NCBI GenBank assembly: GCA_963971535.1
Contig: OZ020589.1
Span: 51,188,734 to 51,252,733, forward strand
DNA length: 64,000 nucleotides
Reading direction: 5' to 3'
From: Notolepis coatsorum
Taxonomy: Eukaryota; Chordata; Actinopteri; Aulopiformes; Paralepididae
The stretch's first letter is position 1; each line of letters begins with the position of its first letter. The notes beneath the pieces were generated by a model. The model searched no databases and was not told the origin of the DNA. It saw only the letters and a program-made list of their open reading frames with translations. Positions 11,001 through 19,304 of this stretch are shown in pieces. The translations under genes and the position numbers were made by a program.

Positions 11001-11156
11001 GTTAAAAAGAAATCCGCCGGCCACAGAGCCTTTGTCTACCGCGCTCCCTACCTGTGGAACAAATTACCTGCCGTAATCAGGGGCGCCTGCTCTGTCGAAG
11101 CTTTTAAATCCCTGCTTAAGACTCATCTTTTCTCTCTCTCCTTCAACCTACCCTGA
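8016..11156 (+). CDS. L2-like LINE ORF2: APE endonuclease-reverse transcriptase
   Basis: This 1,046-aa protein nicks target DNA and primes reverse transcription from the nick (target-primed reverse transcription). The APE endonuclease spans about residues 90-310, with INIRS, LTETWL, VGDFNIH, NTLDLVL and ALSDHY blocks keeping the catalytic Asn, Glu, Asp and His positions. The reverse transcriptase spans about 560-850, with NYRPISNL, LLDLSAAFDTID, GVPQGSVLGPLLF and FYADDTQLY (YADD near residue 765). The C-terminal region ends with LHWLPI and LLTYKILNG, as in L2-type elements. There is no internal stop, so this copy may encode active enzyme, although ORF1 is frameshifted. The ATG at 8,016 opens the frame; an internal Met near residue 79, just before the APE domain, is an alternative start. 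Confidence 0.92.
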   Translation: MQALSKPASHAKLMDPANPYTFLARPLLHQAPHSSLSISTPKPVYPIKTRISCYAPLYPARPCAINHANLIAIKPTCMAENRAANYTECVKVGLINIRSLPTKALLVNELITDHSLDLLGLTETWLKPNDFLPLNEASPPNFSSSHIARTSKKGGGVALIYDAKHNFTSDANCKFSSFEVLLLHPSPPNRKCGGLTPTSTASFVMAVLYRPPGPYTLFLDEFSTFISELVMRSDNILIVGDFNIHSNKTLDPLNKAFTDIIDSVGLIQIVDQPTHSGGNTLDLVLARGLTVSNLTVSPYVPALSDHYLIKFQIDLTVSRPDSVESYMSRRINASTVPILVNCLPDTLSPFLSYSGPLDLFTDKLNAALRSTLDTVAPLKPKIKRAPQKLTPWFTEETRSFKKACRKLEHKWRSTKLEVFRLAWNDSLRNYKKALSLAKTSYFSRLINENKNNSKFLFDTVAKLTQKQPSALNHAFSANEFMTFFTKKIDLIRDEIVALLNNQSPSQPLTGIPPDFDSSHTLCCLENVSLSALSKLVGAAKPSTCLFDPLPATLIKKLFPTLGPALLNIFNTSLSTGVVPLAFKSAVIKPLLKKPNLDPLILKNYRPISNLPFLSKVLERIVATQLTDHLSNNNLNESFQSGFRALHSTETAVTKVTNDLLLSLDSNLTSVLLLLDLSAAFDTIDHSILLGRLENHVGIRGLALAWFKSYLTDRTHCVVYNDLTSETLPVQCGVPQGSVLGPLLFSIYMLPLGDIIRKFGINFHFYADDTQLYIPIKPNDSSQLQNLEACLLAVKKWMSQNFLLLNADKTEMLIVGPPNHRGLFQDISLNFDTCHVSQSSTIKNLGVIFYSSLSFNAHIKNFTKIAFFHLRNIAKIRPILTLADAETLIHAFVSSRLDYCNALFSGLPNSSIKNLQLVQNAAARILTRTRKFDHITPVLSALHWLPIQARSDFKVLLLTYKILNGLAPLYLSDLISRYSPARALRSQNAGLLSTPRVKKKSAGHRAFVYRAPYLWNKLPAVIRGACSVEAFKSLLKTHLFSLSFNLP

Positions 11157-11160
11157 TCTC

Positions 11161-11566
11161 ACCTGGTCAGGGACTGACCTTTAGATTAATCTGTGTAGTT
11201 TAGTTATGGTACAGGGTACTATATGGTACCACTGGGTAGTTTACTACAGGGTAGTTTAGTTAGGGTACAGGCAGGCATGCGTTGTTCATGGGACGGGGTA
11301 GCACGGTGTGGGACCTCACTCGCTATTTGCATATCAATAGGCTCCGGTCGTCAGGTGTGTTAAATACGTTCTCAGACACATTCACACCTAACCTTGTTGT
11401 GAAGACGTGTTACATTCCATTCGTAGAGGCAATTAGGCACTGTCTTTAGTCTGTGCCCAAGCGAGGGGACATTAAATGCGCATTCGCGGGAGCGCGCGCA
11501 CGCGCAGGGAGCGCGCGTGCACGTGGTGCGTGTCACCCCAGATGATTTCAATAACGCACCACTGGG
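11161..11566. other. Unassigned 3' flank of the L2-like LINE
   Basis: No coding frame. It holds scattered 'ggtacagggtacta' motifs, related to the following minisatellite, and a GC-rich alternating stretch (gcgcgcgcacgcgc) near 11,490-11,525. It could be the LINE 3' UTR or older flanking DNA. Confidence 0.35.
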
Positions 11567-11789
11567 TACAGGGTACTACATGGTACTACATGGTACTACA
11601 TGGTACTACATGGCACTACAGGGTTCTACATGGCTCTACATGGCTCTACGTGGCACTACAGGGTACCACAGGGTACTACAGGGTACTACAGGGTACTACA
11701 TGGCACTACATGGCACTACAGGGTACTATAGGGTACTACATGGCACTACGGGGTACTACATGGTACTACATGGCACTACAGGGTACTAC
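11567..11789 (+). repeat. 10-bp minisatellite (TACTACAKGG)n
   Basis: About 22 copies of a 10-bp unit, tactacatgg or tactacaggg, with single-base variants. More units occur after a LINE tail at 12,753-12,790, so the array was split by that insertion. Overlapping open frames rich in YYMVLHGT are by-products of the repeat. Confidence 0.9.
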
Positions 11790-12752
11790 ATGTCTGCTCC
11801 TTTGCAGCACCACAAACATGGGAACTCTCTAACTCTTCCCCCCCCCTCTTCCCCCCCCCCCCTTCCCCCCCCCCCCCCCCCCCCCCCCCTTCTCTCTGAG
11901 TGCCCGTCTCCTGGCGCTGACTAAGGTGATGGATGCCTCGGGGTCTTGGCCAAGATTGTAGTGACTGCTCTACATGCACCTCCGAGGCCTTGGATCAGTT
12001 ATTCACCGCCGTCTGTCCGTGGTCCTGTCAACTGATTAACAGTATTAACAGACTGTTAACAGATTAACAGTCAATGCGGTTTCATTGCTGGGTTAAGTAC
12101 TTCCATTTCTATTCACATAATACGCCTACTTCATATATCTACTCCATTCACATATATGCCTACCACTTGTATCTATTGCTATGTCCGCCTACTACAATCT
12201 CATGAGCTGTCTAACGCCTGTCCCGTCTCCCTGTCTCCCTATGACTTGCTGTCCTGGAGTGTTGACCGGAGTGTTGGACGTCCCGTGACGAAGGCCGGGA
12301 GGTTGCGACCCCCTCTGCGTGCCCCCCTGTCTCCGGAGGTCTCGTAGTGGTGACCGGAGTGCCGGATGTCCCGCGATGATGTCGGGGAGTTCGTGACCCT
12401 CTCTGCGCCGCCCCCTATCTCCCTGTCTCCGGCTGTCCCTGAGCAACGACCGGAGTGTTAAATGTCCCTTGACTAAGACGGGGAGGACGTGACCCGGACT
12501 GTCACTGTAATATTTATTTATTTGCACTAGCACTATTGCACTTGGGACATTGATGGTATATTATTATTATTATTGAGGACATTGGGACACGGATACTATA
12601 TTATTATATTATTATTATTATTATTATTATTATTGACATTATTATTTTGCACATGCTATATTTTATGTTTGTATGCCAGTGGTGATGTTCCAAACTAAAT
12701 TTCGTTGTACCAAAAATGACAATAAAGATTCTATTCTATTCTATTCTATTCT
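11790..12752 (+). mobile_element. LINE 3' end with (ATTCT)n tail
   Basis: A 5'-truncated non-LTR element without readable coding sequence. A C-rich run lies at 11,838-11,890. Three diverged repeats of about 85-90 bp sharing 'gaccggagtg' lie at about 12,230-12,490. The 3' end reads AATTTCGTTGTACC, then ACAATAAAGATTCT and (ATTCT)n, a common LINE 3' terminus in fish. It sits inside the TACTACATGG minisatellite, so a target duplication of that unit cannot be told from the array itself. Confidence 0.6.
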
Positions 12753-13235
12753 ACTACATGGTACTACAGCTACTACATGGTACTATATAGTACCATATGG
12801 TTGTACAGTATAGCCCCAGATCCCTGTACTGTATTTAACCCATCAGGCTGCTCAATGAACAATAAACACTATGCAACAACCATCAAATGCACACAGCACA
12901 CACACCCACATGCACACACTCACTTTAAACAAACAACACACTGCAGCACCCACTCTCCACACTTTAGATCACCTAAACACACTTTATATTTATTGGTAAA
13001 GGATTTGCACTACAACTCGCACACCTTACTGTAAATTGTACCTAAATTGTACCTCATTCCATTTCTGCTTTGCACTATATAGTATTGTATATTAGTACAT
13101 TGCATAGTATATTGTATGGTAACTCAGTTACTTCTATTCTGCATCGAGCATTGTACACAGGGCCGCCTGGGAGAAATGCGAGGCCCTGTGCGAGATTTAA
13201 CACGAGCCCCCCCCCCCCCCCCCCAAAAGGTTAAA

Positions 13236-13236
<1 letters not shown>

Positions 13237-13310
<74 letters not shown>
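13237..13310. repeat. (TA)n microsatellite
   Basis: An uninterrupted TA dinucleotide run of about 74 bp followed by poly-T, inside the 2.15 kb hAT element. Confidence 0.95.
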
Positions 13311-13325
<15 letters not shown>

Positions 13326-13462
13326 ATACAGTCAACATATTCTTAAATAATAGCGCTGCCCGAGGCGGGGCATGATACAGTCAACATATAGCAAAAGAGA
13401 GAGAGAGAGAGAGCTCCCGTTCTACAGTCAATATACAGTGTACAGAGAGAGAGAGAGAGAGA

Positions 13463-13711
13463 CACATTGGAAAGAAATTGAAATGCTATTTGGCCCTAAA
13501 CAGAGAGTACACAGTGGCAGAATACCTGAGCACTGTGACTGAAGATCCTTGAGCACAGCCTAGCCATCGAGAAAGGCCGCCATAGGCAGACTGTGTGTGT
13601 TAGAAAGAGAGAGAGAGAGAGAGAGAACATGTGTGTTTGTCATGTGTGTGTGTGTTAGAGAGAGACTAGAGCATGTATGAGAGATTCAAAAGGACAAAGA
13701 TCAACACTTAA

Positions 13712-13770
<59 letters not shown>

Positions 13771-14025
13771 ATTGGAAAGAAATTGAAATGCTATTTGGCC
13801 CTAAACAGAGAGTACACAGTGGCAGAATACCTGAGCACTGTGACTGAAGATCCTTGAGCACAGCCTAGCCATCGAGAAAGGCCGCCATAGGCAGACTGTG
13901 TGTGTTAGAAAGAGAGAGAGAGAGAGAGAGAGAACATGTGTGTTTGTCATGTGTGTGTGTGTTAGAGAGAGACTAGAGCATGTATGAGAGATCCAAAAGG
14001 ACAAAGATCAACACTTAAATCCAAC
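13463..14025. repeat. Direct duplication of about 255 bp
   Basis: Two near-identical units begin CACATTGGAAAGAAATTG at 13,463 and 13,768 and end CACTTAAATCCAA. They are separated and flanked by GA dinucleotide arrays, which may have mediated the duplication. Confidence 0.85.
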
Positions 14026-14478
14026 AAGAAGAGGGTCTATACCAGAGAAACCAAAGCAGCCAGGAGCCAATGGCCGACATCAGCTAAATAGGCTAGCCAG
14101 GTACTGTGACACCAGGCCACACACAGCTTTGGCCAACGGCCCAACGCTACCCAAGCTACACAAGCGACCAAGACATTCACACACAGCACATGTCGTATCT
14201 CCAAATGTTGTGAAGTAGCATATGTTTTGCCTGGAAAAAAACATCGTTATTAACAAAACATTCGGGAGGGGAAGGAAGGAAGAGTGGGGTAATGTCATGA
14301 CATTTTCATTAATCTTACCTGCACAAAAGGAACGCAGGGCGAAAGGCCGCAACACAGGTCTCCCCGTTGACGAAAGGCCTCTCGCTGGCGGGACAAAATA
14401 AGCCAGAACCCCCTGCTATTCTCACGGCTAATGTCAATGGTCGACTCGTAGCACAAGCTAACAGCTAACTCTAGCCTA

Positions 14479-14585
14479 GGCTAACTGATGGCATCAAAGT
14501 AACGTGCGCAGCCGGCAGCTAGCCGGCAGCTAGCTACGACGTTAGCTGCTGGCTGCGCACGTTACTTTGATGCTATCAGTTAGCC
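14479..14585. repeat. Long hairpin, 42-bp arms
   Basis: The left arm (14,479-14,520) and right arm (14,544-14,585) are reverse complements with two mismatches and a 23-nt spacer. The core is ATCAAAGTAACGTGCGCAGCC. It lies inside the 2.15 kb hAT element. Confidence 0.9.
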
Positions 14586-15514
14586 AGTTAGCTCAACCCG
14601 GCTATCGCTAACCATGAGCTAACGCACTACCACTGAAACTACAACATGAGAAAAGCAATACAGGTGCTGACACCAGGCACACACCGTTAGCTACTAGTAG
14701 TACTATATTAGCTAGTCGACCAGTTTGGCTCCAGAGAGAGAGAAAGAGAGCATAGGTCCACGGCGGGAATATAATCATAGGTTGACTCACCATAACGCAG
14801 TATCAATCCGGCGCCAATGGTAAAGTTGGAAGGAGACTTTCTTGGCCCACGGTGTAATTTCTTCTGATCCATGCGGCTTTTGAAAAGACATCCACTCGCC
14901 TCGCTCCTCTGAATAGCGCTGAATCATCTACCTCGTGTCGTGTCTTCTTCTTCTATTTGGTATTACGGCGGACGGGCCGGAAACACTATCCTAAATTCTG
15001 TAGAGCAGCAAATCCGCAGAAACCGGAAAACTGCAGTCTGCAGAGCCGCAGAGGCAGGAAGTCAGACACATTCTACAAACGTGTCTAATGTGAAATATAT
15101 AAGCATATAAGCAAAACTAGATTTTAGGTCTGTGATGAAAAAGGGCCTCGCGGGAAGGGGGGCCTCGCAAAAAAATTAAAAAAAAATTAAAAAAAATAAT
15201 AAAAGAAATAAATAATTTTTTTTTTTTTTTTTTTTTTTGCGAGGTCCCCCTTCCCGCGAGGCCCTGTGCGACCGCACTGCTCGCACACCCCCTGAGGCGG
15301 CCCTGATTGTACATATGTCTATACTGAACACTGTGACCTCTATTTTTACTTCTTTTACATGCTATACTATTTTATTTCATACTTATCTTGTCTAGCACAG
15401 TCTCTGGAGCGTAACAGTAAGAAGCATTTTGTATAAAAGTATTCTGTACTTCTGTATGACAACTATTAAAGAAACTTGAAACTTGAAACTTGAACCCCAG
15501 GACCATGTATACTG

Positions 15515-16000
15515 TATAAGATAAGATAAGATATTCCTTTATTGATCCCCTTGGGGAAATTCAGGCATCATAGCAGCATGGGGGAGGGGGAGTGGAGGTA
15601 CAGGTAGTAAAAACAAGCAGTGTAAACAATATAACAAATCAATATAATTAACTAACTAACTAACTGAAAAATACAGTATTCACATAAGGTGCAGTATGCA
15701 TAAGGTAGTAGTATTGTCCTTTTAGGTTCCTAGTAGTTGTAGTTGGATGTCTGGCAGCAGTCCCTGCACACTGTTTTGGAGCCTGATGGCCGCTGGTACT
15801 GTATGAAGGACTGGCTGAGGCGGTTAGTTGAGTGTCGGGGGGGTATGAGTCTGAACGTGCTTCTCATCTTAACTAGCTTGCCGTAGAGGGGGTGGGAGGG
15901 ATTCTCCAGGATAGCAGCCAGCTTCCTTCTCATCCCCCTCTCTGCCACCACCTCTAGTCTGACCAGCTCGACTTCCACCACTGGTATAACCCCAGGACAC
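15515..16000 (-). mobile_element. LINE 3' end, unassigned clade
   Basis: On the minus strand an 83-aa frame (15,730-15,981) reads a LINE ORF2 C-terminus (ILENPSHPLYGKLV, RLIPPR, RLSQSF). It is followed by a 3' UTR ending with a (TATCT)n-like tail at about 15,515, next to AAGATAAGATAAGATATTCC on the plus strand. It is strongly 5'-truncated. Confidence 0.65.
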
Positions 16001-16227
16001 TGTATAAATAATATAGGCCTCTTGCATGTTACATTAATTACATCATTTGAGCTTCAAATGGTTAATAAGTAACTGAGCGGCTCAGCATCGCTCAGTTTCG
16101 CTCACTCTGAGCCGCTCAGAACATTGAACATACAACGTTGCATATACTGTATAACCCCAGGACCCTGTATATAACCCCAGGCTTCAAACACCAAGCAACA
16201 CCACCTTTGAAGACCCCAGAGATGATC

Positions 16228-17392
16228 TATGACCCCAGAGAAGTGAGAGTACATGACCCTGTGGTAATTGGCGACTGTGATATAGAGCAGGTTGCATTGT
16301 ACAAATACCTAGGAATCCACATGGATAATCGACTGAAATGGGATGTACATGTTGATGTTCTGTGTTCCAAACTAGCCCAACAACTGCACTTCCTCCGTAG
16401 ATTCAGACAGTTTGGTGTGAGCACAGCGATCGTGACCACATTTTATAAAGCTGTCTTACAAAGCCTGATTTTTTATTAAAAATAATTTCAACAGCGTCCT
16501 GCGGACAGTCTCTGGTTGCCTACAAGCCACATCGGTAAACCAACTGCCCGTACTCGCTGGTATTGCCCCGGCTACCATCAGACGAGAAGCAGCCACACTG
16601 GCCCTTTCCCGCAAGGCACAGATCAGTGCATCCCACCTCCTTCACAATACCACCACAGAGACACCAAGACGTGTGCGCCTAAAGTCACGGCGCCCCTTTT
16701 TCCATGCAAGCCTACAGGCTACTCCACACACCACCATCTGACACTTCCAAGGCCTCCTGGGTCAGGACGAGATGGAGGGACCAGTGGAGGTCAGCAGAAC
16801 CATCCGGGATGCACCTCTACATCAATGTCCCTCTGGACGTCCCTGGTCAGGACTTGCCCAGGAAGCAGTGGACAACCCTCAACGCTACGGCGCCTCAATG
16901 AAGAGGTGGGGCCTCAAGGACAGTGCCTCATGCGAGTGTGGAGCCCCTGCACAGACTGTGGAACATATAATCACCAGTTGCCCCAAACACCGGCCACCGC
17001 ATGGAGAACGCGGTCTGATGGAACTGGACGACGAAACGTTGGCCTGGCTTGCCTCAACGGAGCTGCAGGTCTAAAGACACACGCCAGAAGAAGAAGAAGA
17101 AAGCCTGATGAGATATGGGATGGCAGCATGGTTTGGTACACTCACAGTACAGTGCAAGTCGAAGCTTGAACGGCTAGTGAAAGCAGCGATGAAGGTGACC
17201 GGAAACACTAAGTATCCGTCACTCCAATCTATCTTTGAGAAAGTAGTGGTCAGCCAGGCACAGAGAATCTTACAGGACCCTTCTCATATTCAATATCCTG
17301 AAGCGAGACGGTTCAGAGCAAGTAGATACAAGAACAGCCGCTACAAGATCTCCTTCCTTCCTACATCCATCGCTCTCCTAAATAGGGTATAG
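16228..17392 (+). mobile_element. Rex1-like LINE ORF2 C-terminus, split by another LINE
   Basis: The left part (to 16,469) reads YKYLGIHMDNRLKWDVHVD and LHFLRRFRQFGVS. The right part (from 17,100) continues in register with RYGMAAWFGTLT and RFRASRYKNSRYK up to a stop at 17,390-17,392. These match the C-terminal layout of the Rex1-like copies elsewhere in the window. The 630-bp insert between them is flanked by AAAGCCTGAT on both sides. Confidence 0.8.
16470..17099 (+). mobile_element. 5'-truncated I/Nimb-like LINE, nested
   Basis: It inserted into the Rex1-like LINE and made a 10-bp target duplication AAAGCCTGAT (16,460-16,469 and 17,100-17,109). It ends in (GAA)n. Frame pieces read LRTVSGCLQATSV, LPVLAGIAPATIRREAA and, near the end, CECGAPAQTVEHIITSCP, which is the Cys/His block found at the C-terminus of I-clade-type LINE ORF2 proteins. 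There is at least one stop and one frame change. The clade call is from memory of motif style. Confidence 0.65.
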
Positions 17393-18015
17393 GGATTTAT
17401 CATTGGGAAAATGGATTATCGGCTATTGTAACAATTCTGCAGCATAGAAATTGAAAAGCTTTCCATTTGTGCATAAAATTAGTTCCCTTTTATCACTAAC
17501 ATTATTGTTTAAGCATTTTTGGTTGAAATTAAATTTGGCGATTTTTTTTATGATTAATTGCGAATATTTTCATGTTGAGATAGCTTGTGGATGAATAAGC
17601 ACAGAAAGGTACACCATGCCAATGTTAATGCTTTATTTGTTTTAAACGAGACGATTTAGAAATTAGCAATGGGGAAATGCATTGGGTTGGACAGAGAGTG
17701 GAACATGAAAAACGGCAATGACATCACCACTACACCTCCCTATAACACTAGAGGTCTATTCCTTTGAGGTGCACCTAACAGTGGGCTGTGACCGCTTTCT
17801 TTCTTGTCCAAGTCCTAATCTTGTTGTAATTTAATTAGGGCAAGGTGCAATATGACGCTTTTTGAAGCTTTTGAAATTAGTTCACCTACTTATGAATTAT
17901 GGTTGTGTAACCCAGGTTTCAGATTCATAACTATTTAGTCATAGGGACATAAATAGTTAATGCCATTAAATAAGAACATAAATAGTTAATGCTATTATGT
18001 AAGAACATAAGTAGT
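17393..18015. other. Unassigned intergenic sequence
   Basis: AT-rich sequence with no frame, repeat end or RNA gene that I recognise. Short direct repeats of 'acataaatagttaatgc' occur near 17,950-18,010. Confidence 0.4.
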
Positions 18016-18965
18016 TTAAAGTTTTTTTAATAGTTGTCATACAGAAGTACAGAATACTTTTATACAAAATGCTTCTTACTGTTACGCTCCAGAGACTGTG
18101 TTAGACAAGATAAGTATGAAATAAAATAGTATAGCATGTAAATTAGAAGTAAAAAATGAGGTCACAGTGTTCAGTATAGACATATGTACAATGTTCGATG
18201 CAGAATAGAAGTAACTGAGTTACCATATAATATACAATATACTATGCAGTGTACTAATATACAATACTATATAGTGCAAAGCAGAAATGGGATGAGGTAC
18301 AATTTAGGTACAATTTACAGTAAGGTGTACGAGTTGTAGTGCAAATCCTTTATCAATAAATATAAAGTGTGTTTAGGTGATCTAAAGTGTGGAGAGTGGG
18401 TGCTGCAGTGTGTTGTTTGTTTAAAGTGAGTGTGTGCGTGTGGATGTGTGTGCTGTGTGCATTTGATGGTTGTTGTATAGTGTTTATTGTTCGTTGAGCA
18501 GCCTGATGGCCTGGGGATAGAAGCTTTTTCTGAGTCTTTCTGTGCTCGCCTTGAGACTCCGGTATCGCTTGCCTGACCGCAGCAGTTCAAAGAGGCAGTT
18601 GTTCGGGTAGCTGGAGTCCTTGATGATTCTCGTAGCCTTACCCCTGCACCGCTTGTTGTAAATGTTCTGGAGGGTGGGGAGCCCCCCTCCAATTGTGCGT
18701 TCGGCTGAACGTGTCACTCTTTGTAGTCTGCTTCGGTCTTGTGCAGTGCTATTCCCAAACCAGGAGGTGATGTTGCCAGTCAGGATGATCTCTATTGTAC
18801 ATGAGTAGAAGTTCTTAAGGATCTTCTGACTGACTTGGAACTTCCTTAGGTGCCTGAGGAAGTAGAGGCGTTGTCGTGCCTTCTTCACAACACTGTCAAT
18901 GTGTGTGGTCCATGTCAAGTCCTCGGATATGTGGGCTCCGAGGTACTTAAAACTGTTCACTCTCT
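18016..18965 (-). mobile_element. Rex1/Babar-like LINE 3' part (split by L1)
   Basis: On the minus strand it carries the ORF2 C-terminus ([47 protein letters not shown]) and about 480 bp of 3' UTR. It is cut at 18,965/18,966 by the poly-A end of the L1-like element. Its next 5' portion lies at 47,986-48,366, so the two parts were one 5'-truncated element. Confidence 0.85.
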
Positions 18966-19304
18966 CTTTTTTTTTATACTTAAATTTTTTATTTTCAGTT
19001 TTTTGCTTTACAAACAAAACATCCACATACAATAATACAATTGGCGGTCAAAATTATAAACGACAGTACAATAGAATTCGATAGATAAGAACTAAAAGAT
19101 ATAGCTGATATTAGACAAATTAATATCAAAATCGAATGACAAGTTGACCTAAAATAAATTCACTAAAGGGGAAAAGGAAAAAACACAGCTAAACAAAAAC
19201 AAAGAAAAGAGAGAAACATTAAATAAATACAAAAAAAAAGTGACATGGGTTCTTTGGTACCTTCATAGTTTATTTTCGTTTCGTTTTTTCTTCTTGTCTC
19301 CTTT

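Larger units (their letters stand above)
6769..11160 (+). mobile_element. L2-like LINE with intact ORF2
   Basis: A non-LTR retrotransposon with a 5' UTR (6,769-7,140), an esterase-type ORF1 (broken) and an APE-RT ORF2 (intact). The ORF1 plus ORF2 pattern and the C-terminal HWLPI...LLTYKILNG block fit the L2/CR1 group. The 3' boundary is uncertain: after the ORF2 stop the sequence passes into short repeats without a clear LINE tail, and no target duplication was found. Confidence 0.85.
13158..15305. mobile_element. 2.15 kb non-autonomous hAT element
   Basis: Its ends are CAGGGCCGCCT and, in reverse complement, CAGGGCCGCCTC, typical hAT inverted repeats. A perfect 8-bp target duplication ATTGTACA flanks it at 13,150-13,157 and 15,306-15,313. 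Both ends also carry a GCGAGGCCCTGTGCG-type subterminal block. The interior has no transposase. It holds a poly-C run, a (TA)n array, GA-rich arrays, a direct duplication of about 255 bp with period 305 (13,463-13,717 and 13,768-14,025) and a long hairpin at 14,479-14,585. The segment from about 14,040 to 15,000 is of unknown origin. Confidence 0.85.
12841..15496 (+). mobile_element. Rex1/Babar-like LINE 3' end, split by a hAT element
   Basis: The left part (12,841-13,157) matches the end of ORF2 (CATCAGGCTGCTCAATGAAC) and the 3' UTR of the other Rex1-like copies here. The right part (15,306-15,496) continues the same 3' UTR to the (ACTTGAA)n tail. The 2.15 kb hAT element at 13,158-15,305 interrupts it, with ATTGTACA on both sides. 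Confidence 0.85.

Noticed and set aside
11476-11924. 118-aa and 135-aa frames with YYMVLHGT repeats
   Set aside because: Translation of the 10-bp minisatellite in two frames.
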